Source: Porpolomopsis calyptriformis
Lineage: Eukaryota; Basidiomycota; Agaricomycetes; Agaricales; Hygrophoraceae
Length of the DNA stretch: 64,000 nucleotides
Assembly: GCA_951640195.1 (NCBI GenBank)
Contig: OX621165.1
Location: forward strand, 1,116,001 to 1,180,000
Direction: 5' to 3'
Both the position numbers and the translations under genes were made by a program. Below, piece after piece: positions 53,627 to 64,000 of this stretch. The notes below the pieces were generated by a model. That model saw only the letters and a program-made list of their open reading frames with translations, was not told the DNA's origin and did no database searches. Position 1 is the first letter of the stretch; each line of letters begins with the position of its first letter.

Positions 53627-56315
53627 CTTGAAGTACTTTTGACCAAGTCGAGTCTTAATTACCAAATATGGAAGCAGCCAAACATTCAACAACTACACGT
53701 GACCGAGTTTACAAAACGCATTTTTTTGTTTGTTTTTTTTTCTTTCATTTCTTTCCAAGGTATCGCCTCGACCCCCCATGTCTTTCCATGCTTCGTGCCA
53801 CACAATTTCTCCGACCTCCAACGCTCCAGGTCATCATCTATGGCATCATTATGCACTCACCTCGCTGCTAGTCTTGCTGTTGCCTTCAGCCAAAATGATC
53901 ATCCCCGGTAGGGGGTGCAATCTAACCCTAAGTGTTGAAAGGCTCATCTCGTGATTTAATCCCTGCTTGAGGGGGGTCTTGGCGGCGCGTAGCTACACGC
54001 TCCGTGCGACTGTGGTGCGGGAATGCGCGTCTCACTCTTGGCAAATGGTGTTTTCTTTGTCTGAATTACGGAGCAATGGCGCGCTGGCGGAATACCATCC
54101 TCTCTTCCTAACTCATCCTCCTGCTGGAATCCTCTCAGAACCATTATCGCGTCTCCGGAACGTGTTCTCACCTCAAGAAGCCGAATCGCCCCACGCACAA
54201 ATTTCCACCAGCATTTTCTCGGGACCCCGATCCTTTGCACCCGTATTGAACTGTCGTCACAAACATACAGAAAGCCATGTTTGAGGCTGTTTCCTCACCT
54301 TCATCGGGTGGGGTTGTCTCAGAACATTCGCTTTGTACTGTGGCTATTTCCGGGCTCATCGAAGGGAAGAAAATGCCGGAATGGTGTGAAATATTCCACC
54401 AATGAGTGAGACGGTTGCGAGAAGAACACAAGAGATGTGTCGCGGACAATCTACCACGGTTCAACAGCATCCCGCACAGTCAAGGGGTTGAGGATGGTAG
54501 TACGCCGCGCGGGCTGGGTCCCATACAAACCTCACACCGTCGTGGTCTTTCTACCCATTGTCGCACTGCTCCCAATACTTTCATCGCGACACCATTCTTA
54601 CCAAAGTTGGTCGCGTTTCCGAAAGCTCCGCCGCTGTAACCTCCTGCTCTTAGGAGCACCAAACAAGCCTCCGCACTGATCACCGATAGCCCAAGTCTTT
54701 GACTTTTCCCTGGGTGGCAGGGCCTCACTGAGTTGCTGGCTACCCAAATCCCGGTGATTTTCGGCAGAATTTCATTCACCGTGAGCTGCTTCCATTTTCT
54801 CGTTGCTTCTTTGCAGTCGCAATCGGGGGAATGAAAGATTGGAGCTCAGAAGCGTCGGCGAACGCGTCAAAATTCGCATGGCTACGCAACGGCTTGAACG
54901 GCAGAACAACGAGGCAGGTTTTGTGCTGATGAACATAGAGGAAACGCACAAGAAATTGTAAGCTCGAGGATCGCTTGCGTGATTGACTGGAGAGGCGATT
55001 CCTTGCTCATCCCCTGCCACGCGCCGCTGTGCTCCCTCGCCCCCAACTGTTGGGTTCTATCTTGTCCGGGTGGTAGACTGCGGATGCGAACCGCTCGTTA
55101 GTAGTTTGGCTCTCACTCTGGCTTGGCATCTCGATTCTCGCTCATTGGGCAAATTAATGATTCGCGGGCTGTTGACTTCGACAGTTCCAACCAAGGCATT
55201 GTTGGGCGTCCGTTACCTTCGTTATTCGGCTAGATCGCAAAGACCTGTTTGACCTGCTACCCCACATAACGTTCTGCTCTTCTCTCCCTGATTTGTCATA
55301 CGGTCCGCTCGTACGCCTCTTTCGACGCGAATGTCTGATGATCTAGTTTAAACTGCTTCCGCTGCGCTCTGCTTACTCCAGCAAGGGCTCTGTCTTCTCG
55401 ATGTTCAGATTCCTCCTACCGTTGTTGAGATTCGCGACTCCTACGGGAAACGGGTGTTTTAGATATCCGTCGCGTTAGAGATTCTTTCTCGAGTTCAACA
55501 ATGAAATGCGCCTTCTTCTCGGAGAAGTGCCAGGGGTGTAATCACCGAGAGGGCAGGAAATTGTGCCCGAGAGCTTTCTGGATAAAGTTGAGAATTTTGG
55601 AAATCGCGGTTGCTGGTGAAGACATCTCGTAGGCGATCCTGGCTGCTAGCGGCTCGCAATCGGTGGCACAAACTAGAAGACAGACACATGGGGAGCGGGA
55701 TCGTGTCAGAGAGCGAAGCTCCGTACGCTGATCATCTTGCGCAAGCGAGAGGCGAGAAGACCTAATCGGCGTCCAATGATGAACTGGATGTGCAAATCTG
55801 CCGACTTGGACGCGAGTTGAGTGTCGGATGCATTGAGCCAGATGTGGACAGAAATTCCTTGTTGTCATGACCGGGGATAGTATGTAAGGAGCAAGACCAA
55901 ACGAAAACAAGTGTGCAGTTTTGCGCCTTCGGGTGTAGCATTCGTGCCGGGGGAAGCTCGTTTTCGCAGCTTCGAGAGTGCTGGGATGTGTTATGGCGGC
56001 CACTGCGGGACTTTCTCCTTCTGGAAAAGCTGTCGTAGAGGCAGGGTGATGACCTTATTGAGACAGCCCACATTGGCGAGGACGTGAATGTCTGATGACC
56101 CATGCAGCTGTTTCCTCTAATTTTTCACTTTTTACACCTTCGTGGTGTATTTCGGGAACCTCCGTCAACATACTCTTGGTGAGAGTTGCATGCTTTAACC
56201 TATAAACGAACTAAATTTGTGATAGGGCGTAGTCCATTACACACTCATTATTATCAATCCAATGTGGGTATAACAACAAAAATTCGTCCTCCCAAGCCAT
56301 AGCAACGTAAAGAGA
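53627..56315. other. long region without supported gene
   Basis: About 2.7 kb. A pyrimidine-rich tract (53,700-53,760) adjoins the CLF1 promoter. Open frames on both strands between 53,950 and 56,100 are short, use no recognisable motif and have no convincing splice chain. No tRNA-like fold was seen. Possibly non-coding RNA or decayed sequence; left unassigned. Confidence 0.4.
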
Positions 56316-58022
56316 CTAAAAGCCCCACTTGAATGAGGTTGGAGAGATAGTATCCACACTGGGTATTCCCTCAGCAACTAACAATGATTTTTCTCCCACC
56401 AATAAATATGTCGTCTCTACGGTCCCCAATGTAACCTTGCATGTCTCCATCGCAATCGTAGGGATATTGACCACATTGAACTTGTGTCCCTTGAGGACTT
56501 CGTTCACGATGGGTACCACGAGAGCACCCAGGGTATCACCTAGCCCATCCAGTAGTGGATCGAGCAGCCAGCCGACCCACCCATGGTGGGATTCTTCGGG
56601 TGAGCCAGAGGCAGTAGGTGATCCCGAGTTCCAGTCGAACGCGAAGGAGGGAAGCGAGAGGGAGTGGTATGTGACTACGAGTTCAGAGTTGGCGATAGTG
56701 GTGGAGGCATTTGCGGTCACAGTTGTCTGTGCTGAAGGGGACCAGGAGAAATCTGGGAAAGGGTGTGGGGTGTGAAACGTGATGTTGAATGTTGCAAGGG
56801 CAGTTATAGTAGCTTGCTGCGTTATTGGCAGCGAAAAAAAGAGTTGTGAGTAGAAGAGAGGAAGAATACAAGGGAGATGACTTACTATGCTGGCGTCCGG
56901 CTTTATCTGAACGGCTGCGACGGGGCCAAAGCGCAAGCTATAATTACCAGTGAATGAAGTCCAGCTGAATGTGCGCCCTTCTACGAGGGGCAAGGCAGCG
57001 TTTGCGGCAGCCGAGATGAGCGTTGCATCCACAGCGATGAAGAATTTACCTGGCGGCCAGTTGGAGAAGATGGGGATGGGTTTGGGTTGGATAGTTCCGA
57101 GAGAGGTGGAGCCAAGGAGGAAGGGCGATTGGATGGAGGGAGCTGTTATTGCGTGATTGTACCACGAAGAGAGATGAACAGGAACTGGACTGGCACACCT
57201 GGCAAGCTAACTGTGAGATCTTTAAAGGAAAGGGAAGGAATGCGGATGGGCATTAGGATGTTCTAGACAAAAGGTGCGTGTTAGTTGTGTAATGCAGAGA
57301 AAGAAGAACATAGGGAGAAACCTTGTTCAAGTACTCGAGGAGAAAAGGGACGACTGCGTTATTCACAATCTCATCCATAATGCCGTCACGGGTGTCGACC
57401 ACCGCAGAGGCCGCATGGACGGTCAGGGTTCCTTTTGAGGCGTTGGTGGAAAGCAGAGCGCCTACAGAGAGGGCGCAGTTTGTGAGGGCGGTTGGGGTTG
57501 CGCGGGTAGAGTAGTTTATCTTGACGTCGACAGATGGAGCAGAGATTGTGATCGAAATGGGTGTGGTGGCAGCGAGCATGAGAAAAGCATTCTTGCTTGG
57601 CATGGAATGGGAATTGATGGCGGCATTCAGTTTATTGAGTAGGTGGGGTGGTGCCTGGGGGTATGAACGAATGCATCAGTTAAGGGTGTGGATGAGGTCT
57701 ACATCGGATGGATGCTGACCGAGAGAGTGACAGCGAACGCGGCCTTGATGTTGACATCTACGGTGGATATGTCGACCTCGTTGACTTTGATCGTCGGCTG
57801 GAATATCCCAGTTGGTTTGAGAGCCTCGTAAATGGCGGCGATGATGCTGTTAATGGTCGACTGGTCAGCGCCAAATATCGCATCAAAATCCTGGGTGTGA
57901 CTAGCGGGATGTTAGTTGTGATATAAGAATGAGCGTCTGACCAACTCAATGGGAGGGGGGGTAGGACGTCTAGCACAGCGCAGTCGAAGACGGGCAAACA
58001 CCTTTGCCAGCGTCCTGGGCAT
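56316..58022 (-). CDS. unknown protein, beta-rich, possibly lipid-binding fold
   Basis: Multi-exon minus-strand gene ending with stop at 56316 (SPTSFKWGF). Clear exons encode DFDAIFGADQSTINSIIAAI, LNKLNAAINSHSMPSKNAFL, ISITISAPSVDVKINYSTRA, NNAVVPFLLEYLNK, VDATLISAAANAALPLVEG and LDGLGDTLGALVVPIVNEVL. The pattern of alternating hydrophobics and two similar halves, each ending in a helix with VVP-(L/I)-(L/V)-N-(E/K), recalls tubular lipid-binding (TULIP/BPI-like) proteins, but this is only an impression. A possible first exon starts at ATG 58008-58022 and joins in frame at DFDAIFG. No catalytic motif. Start and exon limits are uncertain. Confidence 0.6.
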
Positions 58023-58106
58023 CAAGACGGCGTTGGCTTGATAGGGGGAGTTTAACGATATTAGACACGTGATGCTCTATCGTGTGCTCTCACGCCCAAA
58101 GCTCAA

Positions 58107-59329
58107 ATGCTCTCCCAGAAAACCAGAGGCACTCCTCGTCTACCTCACGACATCAATGTCGATCTCGCATCTCCCACCATCATGTACTGGAGTCGGGCTC
58201 CAGTCCATGGCGCTCTCCCCGTCCGATCTTTCCGCGCGCACACTGTCACCCTAGCTGACAACGTCGTCTGGTTATTCGGAGGCTGCGACGACAAGGACTG
58301 CTCAAAGGACGTCTACTGTTTCGACATAGGTCAGTGCACACCCTGCACCAGCTTTTTCCCTCCTTTTTATTTATTTATCTTTGCTCCAAAGAAACCATGC
58401 AATGGTCCCACCCGGACACGTCCGGCGAACTCCCGCCGCCCTGCCGCGCGCACACCGCCACGCTGGTCGACCGCAAGATCGTCATCTTCGGCGGGGGCCA
58501 GGGCCCGACGTACTACAACGCCGTCTTCGTCCTCGACACCGTCACCCGGCGGTGGACGCGCCCCAAGTTCGACTCGGCGGTGCCCGCGCCGCGCCGCGCC
58601 CACACCACCGTCCTCTACCGCGGCAAGATATGGGTCTTCGGCGGCGGGAACGGCATGCAGGCGCTTAACGACCTCTGGACGCTCGACGTTGGCGTTCCGA
58701 TCGATAAGATGAGGTGGGAGGAGGTCGAGACCAAGGGCAGGCGGCCTATCGCGAGAGGGTACCACACCGCCAACCTCATCGGCAATGTCATGATCGTCCT
58801 CGGCGGGAGTGATGGGAAAGAGTGTTTCTCCGATATCTGGTGTTTGAACCTTGGTAAGTCACCCTCCTTTTTTTTTAAAACTTTAGGTTGATTACGCTTT
58901 CAGACACTCTGGTGTGGAGTCAAGTCAAACTCTCACTCGCTCACCGAAGACTATCTCACACCTCAACACAAGTTGGCTCTTATCTCTTCGTCATGGGCGG
59001 TCACGACGGGAACGACTACACCTCTGAAACCTTATTATTCAACTTGGGTCAGTCAGTCACCTATAAATGGAACATTAATCCCCCAACTAAAAGATTTGAT
59101 TTTCGTTCTTGTCGCGGTTGTGACAAAAGTCTCCCTCCAATACGAAGTGCGACACGTGAACGGGAAACCGCCGAGTCCGCGTGGCTACCACGCCACCATC
59201 CTCGCCGACAGCCGCCTGTTCGCCTTTGGCGGCTTCAACGGACACATAGTGTTCGACGACGTGCACATCCTCGACCTCGCCGCCGCCGCGTACCTCCCCC
59301 AAGTCACCAGCTTCAAAATCGAATGTTGA
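58107..59329 (+). CDS. kelch-repeat protein
   Basis: Four exons: 58107-58329, 58392-58853, 58904-59047, 59130-59329; 1029 nt, 342 residues. Five to six kelch motifs with the GG pair and spaced aromatic residues: RAHTVTLADNVVWLFGGCDD, RAHTATLVDRKIVIFGGGQG, RAHTTVLYRGKIWVFGGGNG, RGYHTANLIGNVMIVLGGSD, LSHTSTQVGSYLFVMGGHDG and RGYHATILADSRLFAFGGFN. The blades make a beta-propeller; no BTB, F-box or Rab-binding domain is attached. Similar short kelch proteins in fungi act as adaptors, but a partner cannot be named. Exon 2 is markedly GC-rich compared with its surroundings. Confidence 0.92.
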
Positions 59330-60324
59330 TCGTCGACCCTGGCCTGGGGGAGGGGACGGGGGAAGGGAGAAAGGGCCGTCTCGGATGTTTTTTTTTAGTC
59401 TCGGTTGATTTGATTCAAGGACGGATCCGGCGATATGTCGCAGCTTATGGGCATTTTTGGAGAGTTGTAAATCAGTTAATTTAGATCAAATATAATATTT
59501 TCATACCAATGCACATGGTTTGGATTTTCACATGTCCCTGTCTGTCTCAGTTGCCTTTCCCTCCTGTCCTCGAGGGCAGGCCTTCCAAACCAAATCACAT
59601 CATCCATCCAACGAGTAAGCATGGAAAATGCATTTGCATGAGCACATGCTTCCATTGAATATCAGTGTCGCATCTTCCGCGAAAACAAATTAGTGCCATT
59701 CTCGCAGTCGCCGTCATCTTTTGGCGCAAGGGGAGAGAGAACCCCAGTGACATACAGGGGGATGCATACTGTACTGTAAAAGAAAATTATATACATTACA
59801 CACACGATCCCTCCGAGATAAAAAAAAAAAAAAAAACAAGTGAAGCGAAAGTGGAGTTTTTTTTTATAATGCCTACATGCGCTGTTCGACATCCGATGGT
59901 GATGATGATATAAAGGACCGACCGACCTTCCAAGGGAGCGCGCGCGAGAAAGAGAGGGGTGGGGGGTGGGGAAAAATCGAATAGTAGTAAACAACTTGCT
60001 GAGAATGCAAGAAGAAATGGACAAAAGGAGGGGGATGTCATATGAGCATGGTATGAAGTACGTGCGATAGGGTAAAAGAGAGAAAAGAAAAAGTCATGTC
60101 CGGTCAAGGGAATGTGAGGATTGTGTGTATAGGTGTGTGTGGGGGAGGAATGTCGTCATCCGAAAGATATATGCCTGGTATCAATCACATCAAAGAGGAA
60201 GAAAAAAAACGGGGAAGAGGGGGTTACAGGAAAGAAGAAAGAAAAAAAAAGAAGGATGGAACGAACAAACGTAAAATTCTACCGCCCGCCTCGGCGCACT
60301 CCCTAAGGTCTAATTGTCCCGCGC
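59330..60324. other. intergenic, convergent 3' ends
   Basis: About 1 kb between the kelch gene (plus) and the low-complexity protein gene (minus). It contains an A16-17 run near 59,820 and purine-rich GAAAGAAA tracts near 60,190-60,260. Probably 3' UTRs; no gene seen. Confidence 0.5.
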
Positions 60325-63235
60325 TCACGCAACCAGGGCGACTTTCGTCCTCGGCATCCCAGCACTGGACGAAAACGACGAAGCGGGACCACTCGCGCCC
60401 GCGCTCGCACCTGTGCTCCCAACAGCACCAGACGGACTAACACCAGGCAGACTGGAACCATTACCGCCAGCAGATGACGGCGACAGCCTCATCATCGTCA
60501 TCCTACCCTGCGGCGGTGCGCCCAATCCAGTCGCGTACGTCGTCGTGTTCCGATAAGTCATCCCCGTCCCAGTCCTTGGCTTTGCTTTCACCGCTCCTGC
60601 TACCGGCGTCGGCGTGGTTGTCGTCCCCTGAGTTTTCGGAGCGGTAGCATTCAAGGTTGATATTCTACCTCCGCCACCGGACGGGGCCAATAATGCCGAA
60701 TCCGAATATCTCGGGCCTGAAGATGCTCTCAATCTCTGTTGATCGTTAACATGCCGGCTGTAACCACCATTACTCGGCGCAGGTGTGGACAAGGAGAACG
60801 ATAAGCCATTTGGGGCAGTCACGGGTGCCGCCGCCTGCTTTCCAACAGCGCCCGCACTTGCACTTGGGCGGAGGATGGACGGGAGACGTAGCGCCTTTGT
60901 CGGCGGTTGCAGTTGAAGCGGGCGGGGGGTAGGGGCCGGTTTCGTTGCGGCCGTACTTGCACCCGTGGGTAGTTTGGAGGAACCAGGGGTGGGTAAGGAC
61001 GGTGCGGCAGAAGACGATATCGATTTCGAAGCTTGTCTTCCGCCAGAGGCGACGGACGTGACAGACTGGGAGGCAGACGAGTGCGCTCGAGCTCTTCCTT
61101 TGGGCTTTGTGGTAGTGGCAGTAGAGAGAGGTAAGGGTGGAAGCATCTTGTCAGTTCCAGCGATTTTGGGTGACAACATGCCTCCTTTTCCGTCGGGATC
61201 GATAACAGCGTGGGGATCGAGCTCCAAGCCTGAGGGGGTCACGATGCTAATACTCGAGGCGGTCGATGAGGATTCTCGCGATGTTGACTGTGACATTGTG
61301 ATGGGTGGCATTGAGGAGCTGGTGGTAAGAGCCCGAGTGCGGGACGAGGTGCCGCCGTACAGGGAAGAGGCAACGGAGGACCGAGCGCTGCCGACACTAC
61401 TGGTACTCATCCTATTGGCGGTGTTGGTGGCGGTAGATGAAGGTCGTTTAGTCCAAGAGGTTGGGGGGGCGGAGTGTATTTGAGTGCGGAAATCCATCTT
61501 GGTTTTCCCACCAACACCGGCAGATTTAGGGGTAACGGTACTTCTGATACCCAACCCAAACTCGTCCACTGTCATGTCCTTGTCTCGGGTTCGACCTCGG
61601 TCCCGATCACGATCCCGATCGCGGTCGCGATGGCCAAGGCCGTTAAACGACTTGGCCAGCCTACTGTCAGTGGGCATTGAACGGACTGAGAACGAGGCTG
61701 ATGGTCGGCGGGTGAGATCGAGGGTTGAGAGACGTTTGGTGAGGGCGGATGGGGCGTCTTCGTCTTCGCTGAGTTGAGAATTAGAAATTGAGGGGGGAAA
61801 ATGAAAAAAGGGAGGAACCTGTCACTCCAACCCAAGCCGGTTGTTAGACCAATACCGCCTTTCAAAAGACTGCCGTCCCGGTGTCTCCTCCGGCGTTTAG
61901 GTGTGTCACGCTCATCTTTGAGTTTGGTGATCGAGGCGATGAGGGATGGACCTGTCGAAGATGAGAAGGGGGAAATAAAAATGTAAGGAAACGTACTGGT
62001 AGAGGCAACGCTAACTGTACTGATTGGTCGTAACCCGTTGTTAGACTCGTTATGAGCTAAAAGCTTGGAATTGGGTGACAGGTGTCCATGGCGAAGCATC
62101 AATTGACTAAAAGGGGGTATCGGGATTTATAAGTGAATGACAGGCGAGAAGGGGCTCACGATAGGGGGGTATTGAGATCTAAACTTGAATCACTCTCTAA
62201 GGCATCAGTGCCACTGTCAGATGCTTCGAGTTGCCTCTCGAGACGTGCTTCCATGTCGGGATCGATCGGATCGACCTGGTCGAATGGGAAAACGATATTG
62301 AGTTTTTGAATGGGCGAGCGCTTTGGTGGGCGTGATCTAGAACAGGAACGATCAGGTTCGCGAGAGGGAGGGCGAGAGGAGGAGGAAGGGTCGTTGTCGT
62401 GGGGATCATGAGAGCTGGAGCGGGATTTAGAGGTAGCGCGGCGTGGACGGGGGGTGGAGGAGATGATTTGGTTAATGTCTGGACTTGATGGACGATGTGA
62501 GCGGGAGCCGGCGCGGTGGTGTTTGCGGGGGTGATCGGGGGGTATGGGAGGTAGTGGAGGGAGGGAGGGGGGAGGGTGTGGGAGCGGTTGTGATGGGGGT
62601 AGAGAGGGTGGAGGAAATGGAGGGAGATGAGAATTGCTGCGTTGTCGGGAATGGAGATGTTTCTTAATTTGGGACGAGTTACTAATGGGCGGCCAGGGGT
62701 GTTGTGGGAGATCGAGGACACGCTCGATGGCGTCGTCGTCGTCGTCGAGGTCGGGGAGAATATTTTGGGAGATTGGAAAATCCTCGGCTTCTTCTGATAT
62801 TGAGAAGGCGATTGAAGGCCGGTGTTCGGGGTGGTTCTTGTGCAAGATGGGGCGAAGTTGCGGATTTGAAATGGAACGCACGGAGCGGGTAGAGGCTACG
62901 GAATCGCGACCGGAGCGAGCTGAGGGTTGGAGGTGGCCTTGGGAGGAGGCAGAGGAAGTTGTGCGGACGCTGGCGAGGGTGGCGATGGAAGTCGGTCTGG
63001 ATGGGGAATGGGAGAGGTCTGAGGCGAGGGAGAGCTTTGAGGCGCGGGAAGAGGAGAGAAAGAGGAGGGTGTCCTTTTCTGATATGGGAGAAGGGCCTGG
63101 GAGGGGAGGGAGAGGGAGTGGAGGTGGCATGGAAGGGGGAGGGTTGGCTGCCATTGTTGGATGTGAGGGATGTGGAGAGGAAGGGACGTAAGAAGGAGGA
63201 GAAGGAAAGGATTGAATGAGGATTGGAAGTGACAT
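60325..63235 (-). CDS. large low-complexity Ser/Pro/Arg-rich protein
   Basis: Four exons: 62160-63235, 61997-62106, 61819-61951, 60325-61768; 2763 nt, 920 residues, each junction in frame. The N-terminal part is Pro/Ser-rich with Arg-Ser segments (SRASKLSLASDLSHSPSRPT; RSNSHLPPFPPPSLPPSQ), an acidic DDDDD cluster near residue 165 and SRSRPPKRSPIQKL. The second half opens with SLIASITKLKDERDTPKRRR and GLTTGLGWSDSEDEDAPSAL, a better conserved-looking core, then an alternating Arg-Asp tract (GHRDRDRDRDRDRGRTRDKD) and a long Ser/Thr/Gly-rich tail. It is mostly disordered and may be a heavily phosphorylated cytoskeletal or nuclear regulator. I do not recognise the family and give no function. Confidence 0.82.
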
Positions 63236-63305
63236 GATGAAAGACAAAAGGAAAGTTAGAATTTAGAAAATTACCATCAAATCGTATGTGTATCAAAAGG
63301 TATAA

Positions 63306-63990
63306 TTAGATCAAAATATCTCTTACACCATCTTTATCAACTAATTTCACTTTAAACTGACCGGGTGTGATAACCATTCTTTTAGTCACTTGGTTAATGC
63401 ATCTCTTCAATGTCTCAATTCCTTCTTCAACGTTACCTTCAGGGTTGTGATACCTATAAATAATAAGTATAGTAAAAATAAATAAATTAGTTCTTACCTG
63501 TCCAGCAGACTCAGCACAAAGTAACTACCGTACCCGTGCGCTCCATACGGTACTTCGCTCATCGTCCCAAGAAAGTCAACCCAGTACAACTCCGCCTTTT
63601 TCTTCGCAGTGTCGTACCCCCCAACAAGCAGATTCACCTCGTACGGATTCCTCGTCCGGAGCGACTCCGATATAGACCGTCGGATCCAGCTCGCACTCGC
63701 CGACGGCCGCAACGCATACACGTTCTGGATCTGGTACAGCCTTATGCTCCGCTCCACATACTCCGCGAATCGGATAGTGTCCCCTATCCACCTGGTCAGC
63801 AAAACACAGCAATCCACACTTCCACACTTCCATGCGTACCCGGTTGCCCACTGTAAGCCATCAGTAAATGAGGACTCAACGTCTTGATCTTGTCCTCGTC
63901 CACCTTCATCTTCACAATAGACCGCGACACAGTCATGTCTCCAGCAACAATCACGTAGTCTTTTCCCCTCAGTGCAAATAATGTCTCCAT
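63306..63990 (-). CDS. PRE1: 20S proteasome subunit beta-4 (PSMB2/Pre1)
   Basis: Three exons: 63840-63990, 63498-63783, 63306-63453; 585 nt, 194 residues, as expected. It begins METLFALRGKDYVIVAGDMT, followed by SIVKMKVDEDKIKTLSPHL, LMAYSGQPGDTIRFAEYVER, RTRNPYEVNLLVGGYD, PYGAHGYGSYFVLSLLDR and GQFKVKLVDKDGVRDILI. The catalytic N-terminal Thr is absent, as is normal for this structural beta subunit. The gene is complete, with its start ten bases from the window edge. Confidence 0.95.
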
Positions 63991-64000
63991 CGTGAATGAA

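Noticed and set aside
60965..61483. Plus-strand frame opposite the low-complexity gene
   Set aside because: Mirror of the Ser/Thr-rich exon on the minus strand, whose exon chain is consistent.

Overview
The window is nuclear DNA of a basidiomycete fungus, most likely an Agaricomycete. Almost every gene is split by short (about 45-65 nt) GT-AG introns. The host genes are ordinary fungal housekeeping genes, and the mobile DNA combines a Plavaka-type DNA transposon with chromodomain Ty3/gypsy retrotransposons, which is typical of that group. Exon structures given below were read by eye from splice sites and reading frame; in most cases exon lengths sum to whole codons and the product has the length usual for its family.

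Left arm (1-13,890): a DUF1688/Urc4 uracil-catabolism protein, a sucrose-transporter-like GPH/MFS carrier, a secreted single-pass membrane protein, a large VIT/vWA protein with an SPSP-rich tail, the ribosomal protein genes RPS17 and RPS22 sharing a 285-bp divergent promoter, and mitochondrial ETF-ubiquinone oxidoreductase.

Mobile core (about 14,000-36,600): a nest of transposons whose order of arrival can be read from target-site duplications. (i) A decayed Plavaka-like transposon has a transposase on the minus strand (18,491-14,892) and a divergent AT-hook accessory gene on the plus strand. (ii) A solo LTR of family C sits in the transposase (TSD TTGCT). (iii) A Ty3/gypsy element, here called C (21,083-35,625, minus), cuts the accessory gene near its 3' end (TSD AGCAG). 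(iv) A solo LTR of the same family, opposite orientation, sits in the pol gene of C (TSD GAAGG). (v) A second, very young Ty3/gypsy element, B (22,847-30,103, minus, TSD AAATC), sits in the same pol gene. Both B and C carry beside the 5' LTR a short sequence perfectly complementary to a site inside the LTR just downstream of a TATA-like box, the arrangement expected of Tf1/sushi-type self-primed reverse transcription. Element C and the Plavaka transposase carry many in-frame stops, mostly of the form CGA to TGA, whereas B is nearly intact.

Right arm (35,938-64,000): a small two-exon gene of unknown function, a degenerate copy of the VIT/vWA gene from which the vWA domain has been lost, thiamine pyrophosphokinase, CTP-dependent diacylglycerol kinase, an intron-containing tRNA-Pro(TGG), a membrane-tailed J-protein, QTRT2, an Msc2-like zinc transporter, an MFS sugar transporter, the splicing factor Clf1, an unknown minus-strand gene, a kelch-repeat protein, a 920-residue low-complexity protein, and the proteasome beta-4 (Pre1/PSMB2) subunit at the right edge. 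Two stretches, 45.6-48.0 kb and 53.6-56.3 kb, hold no gene I can support.
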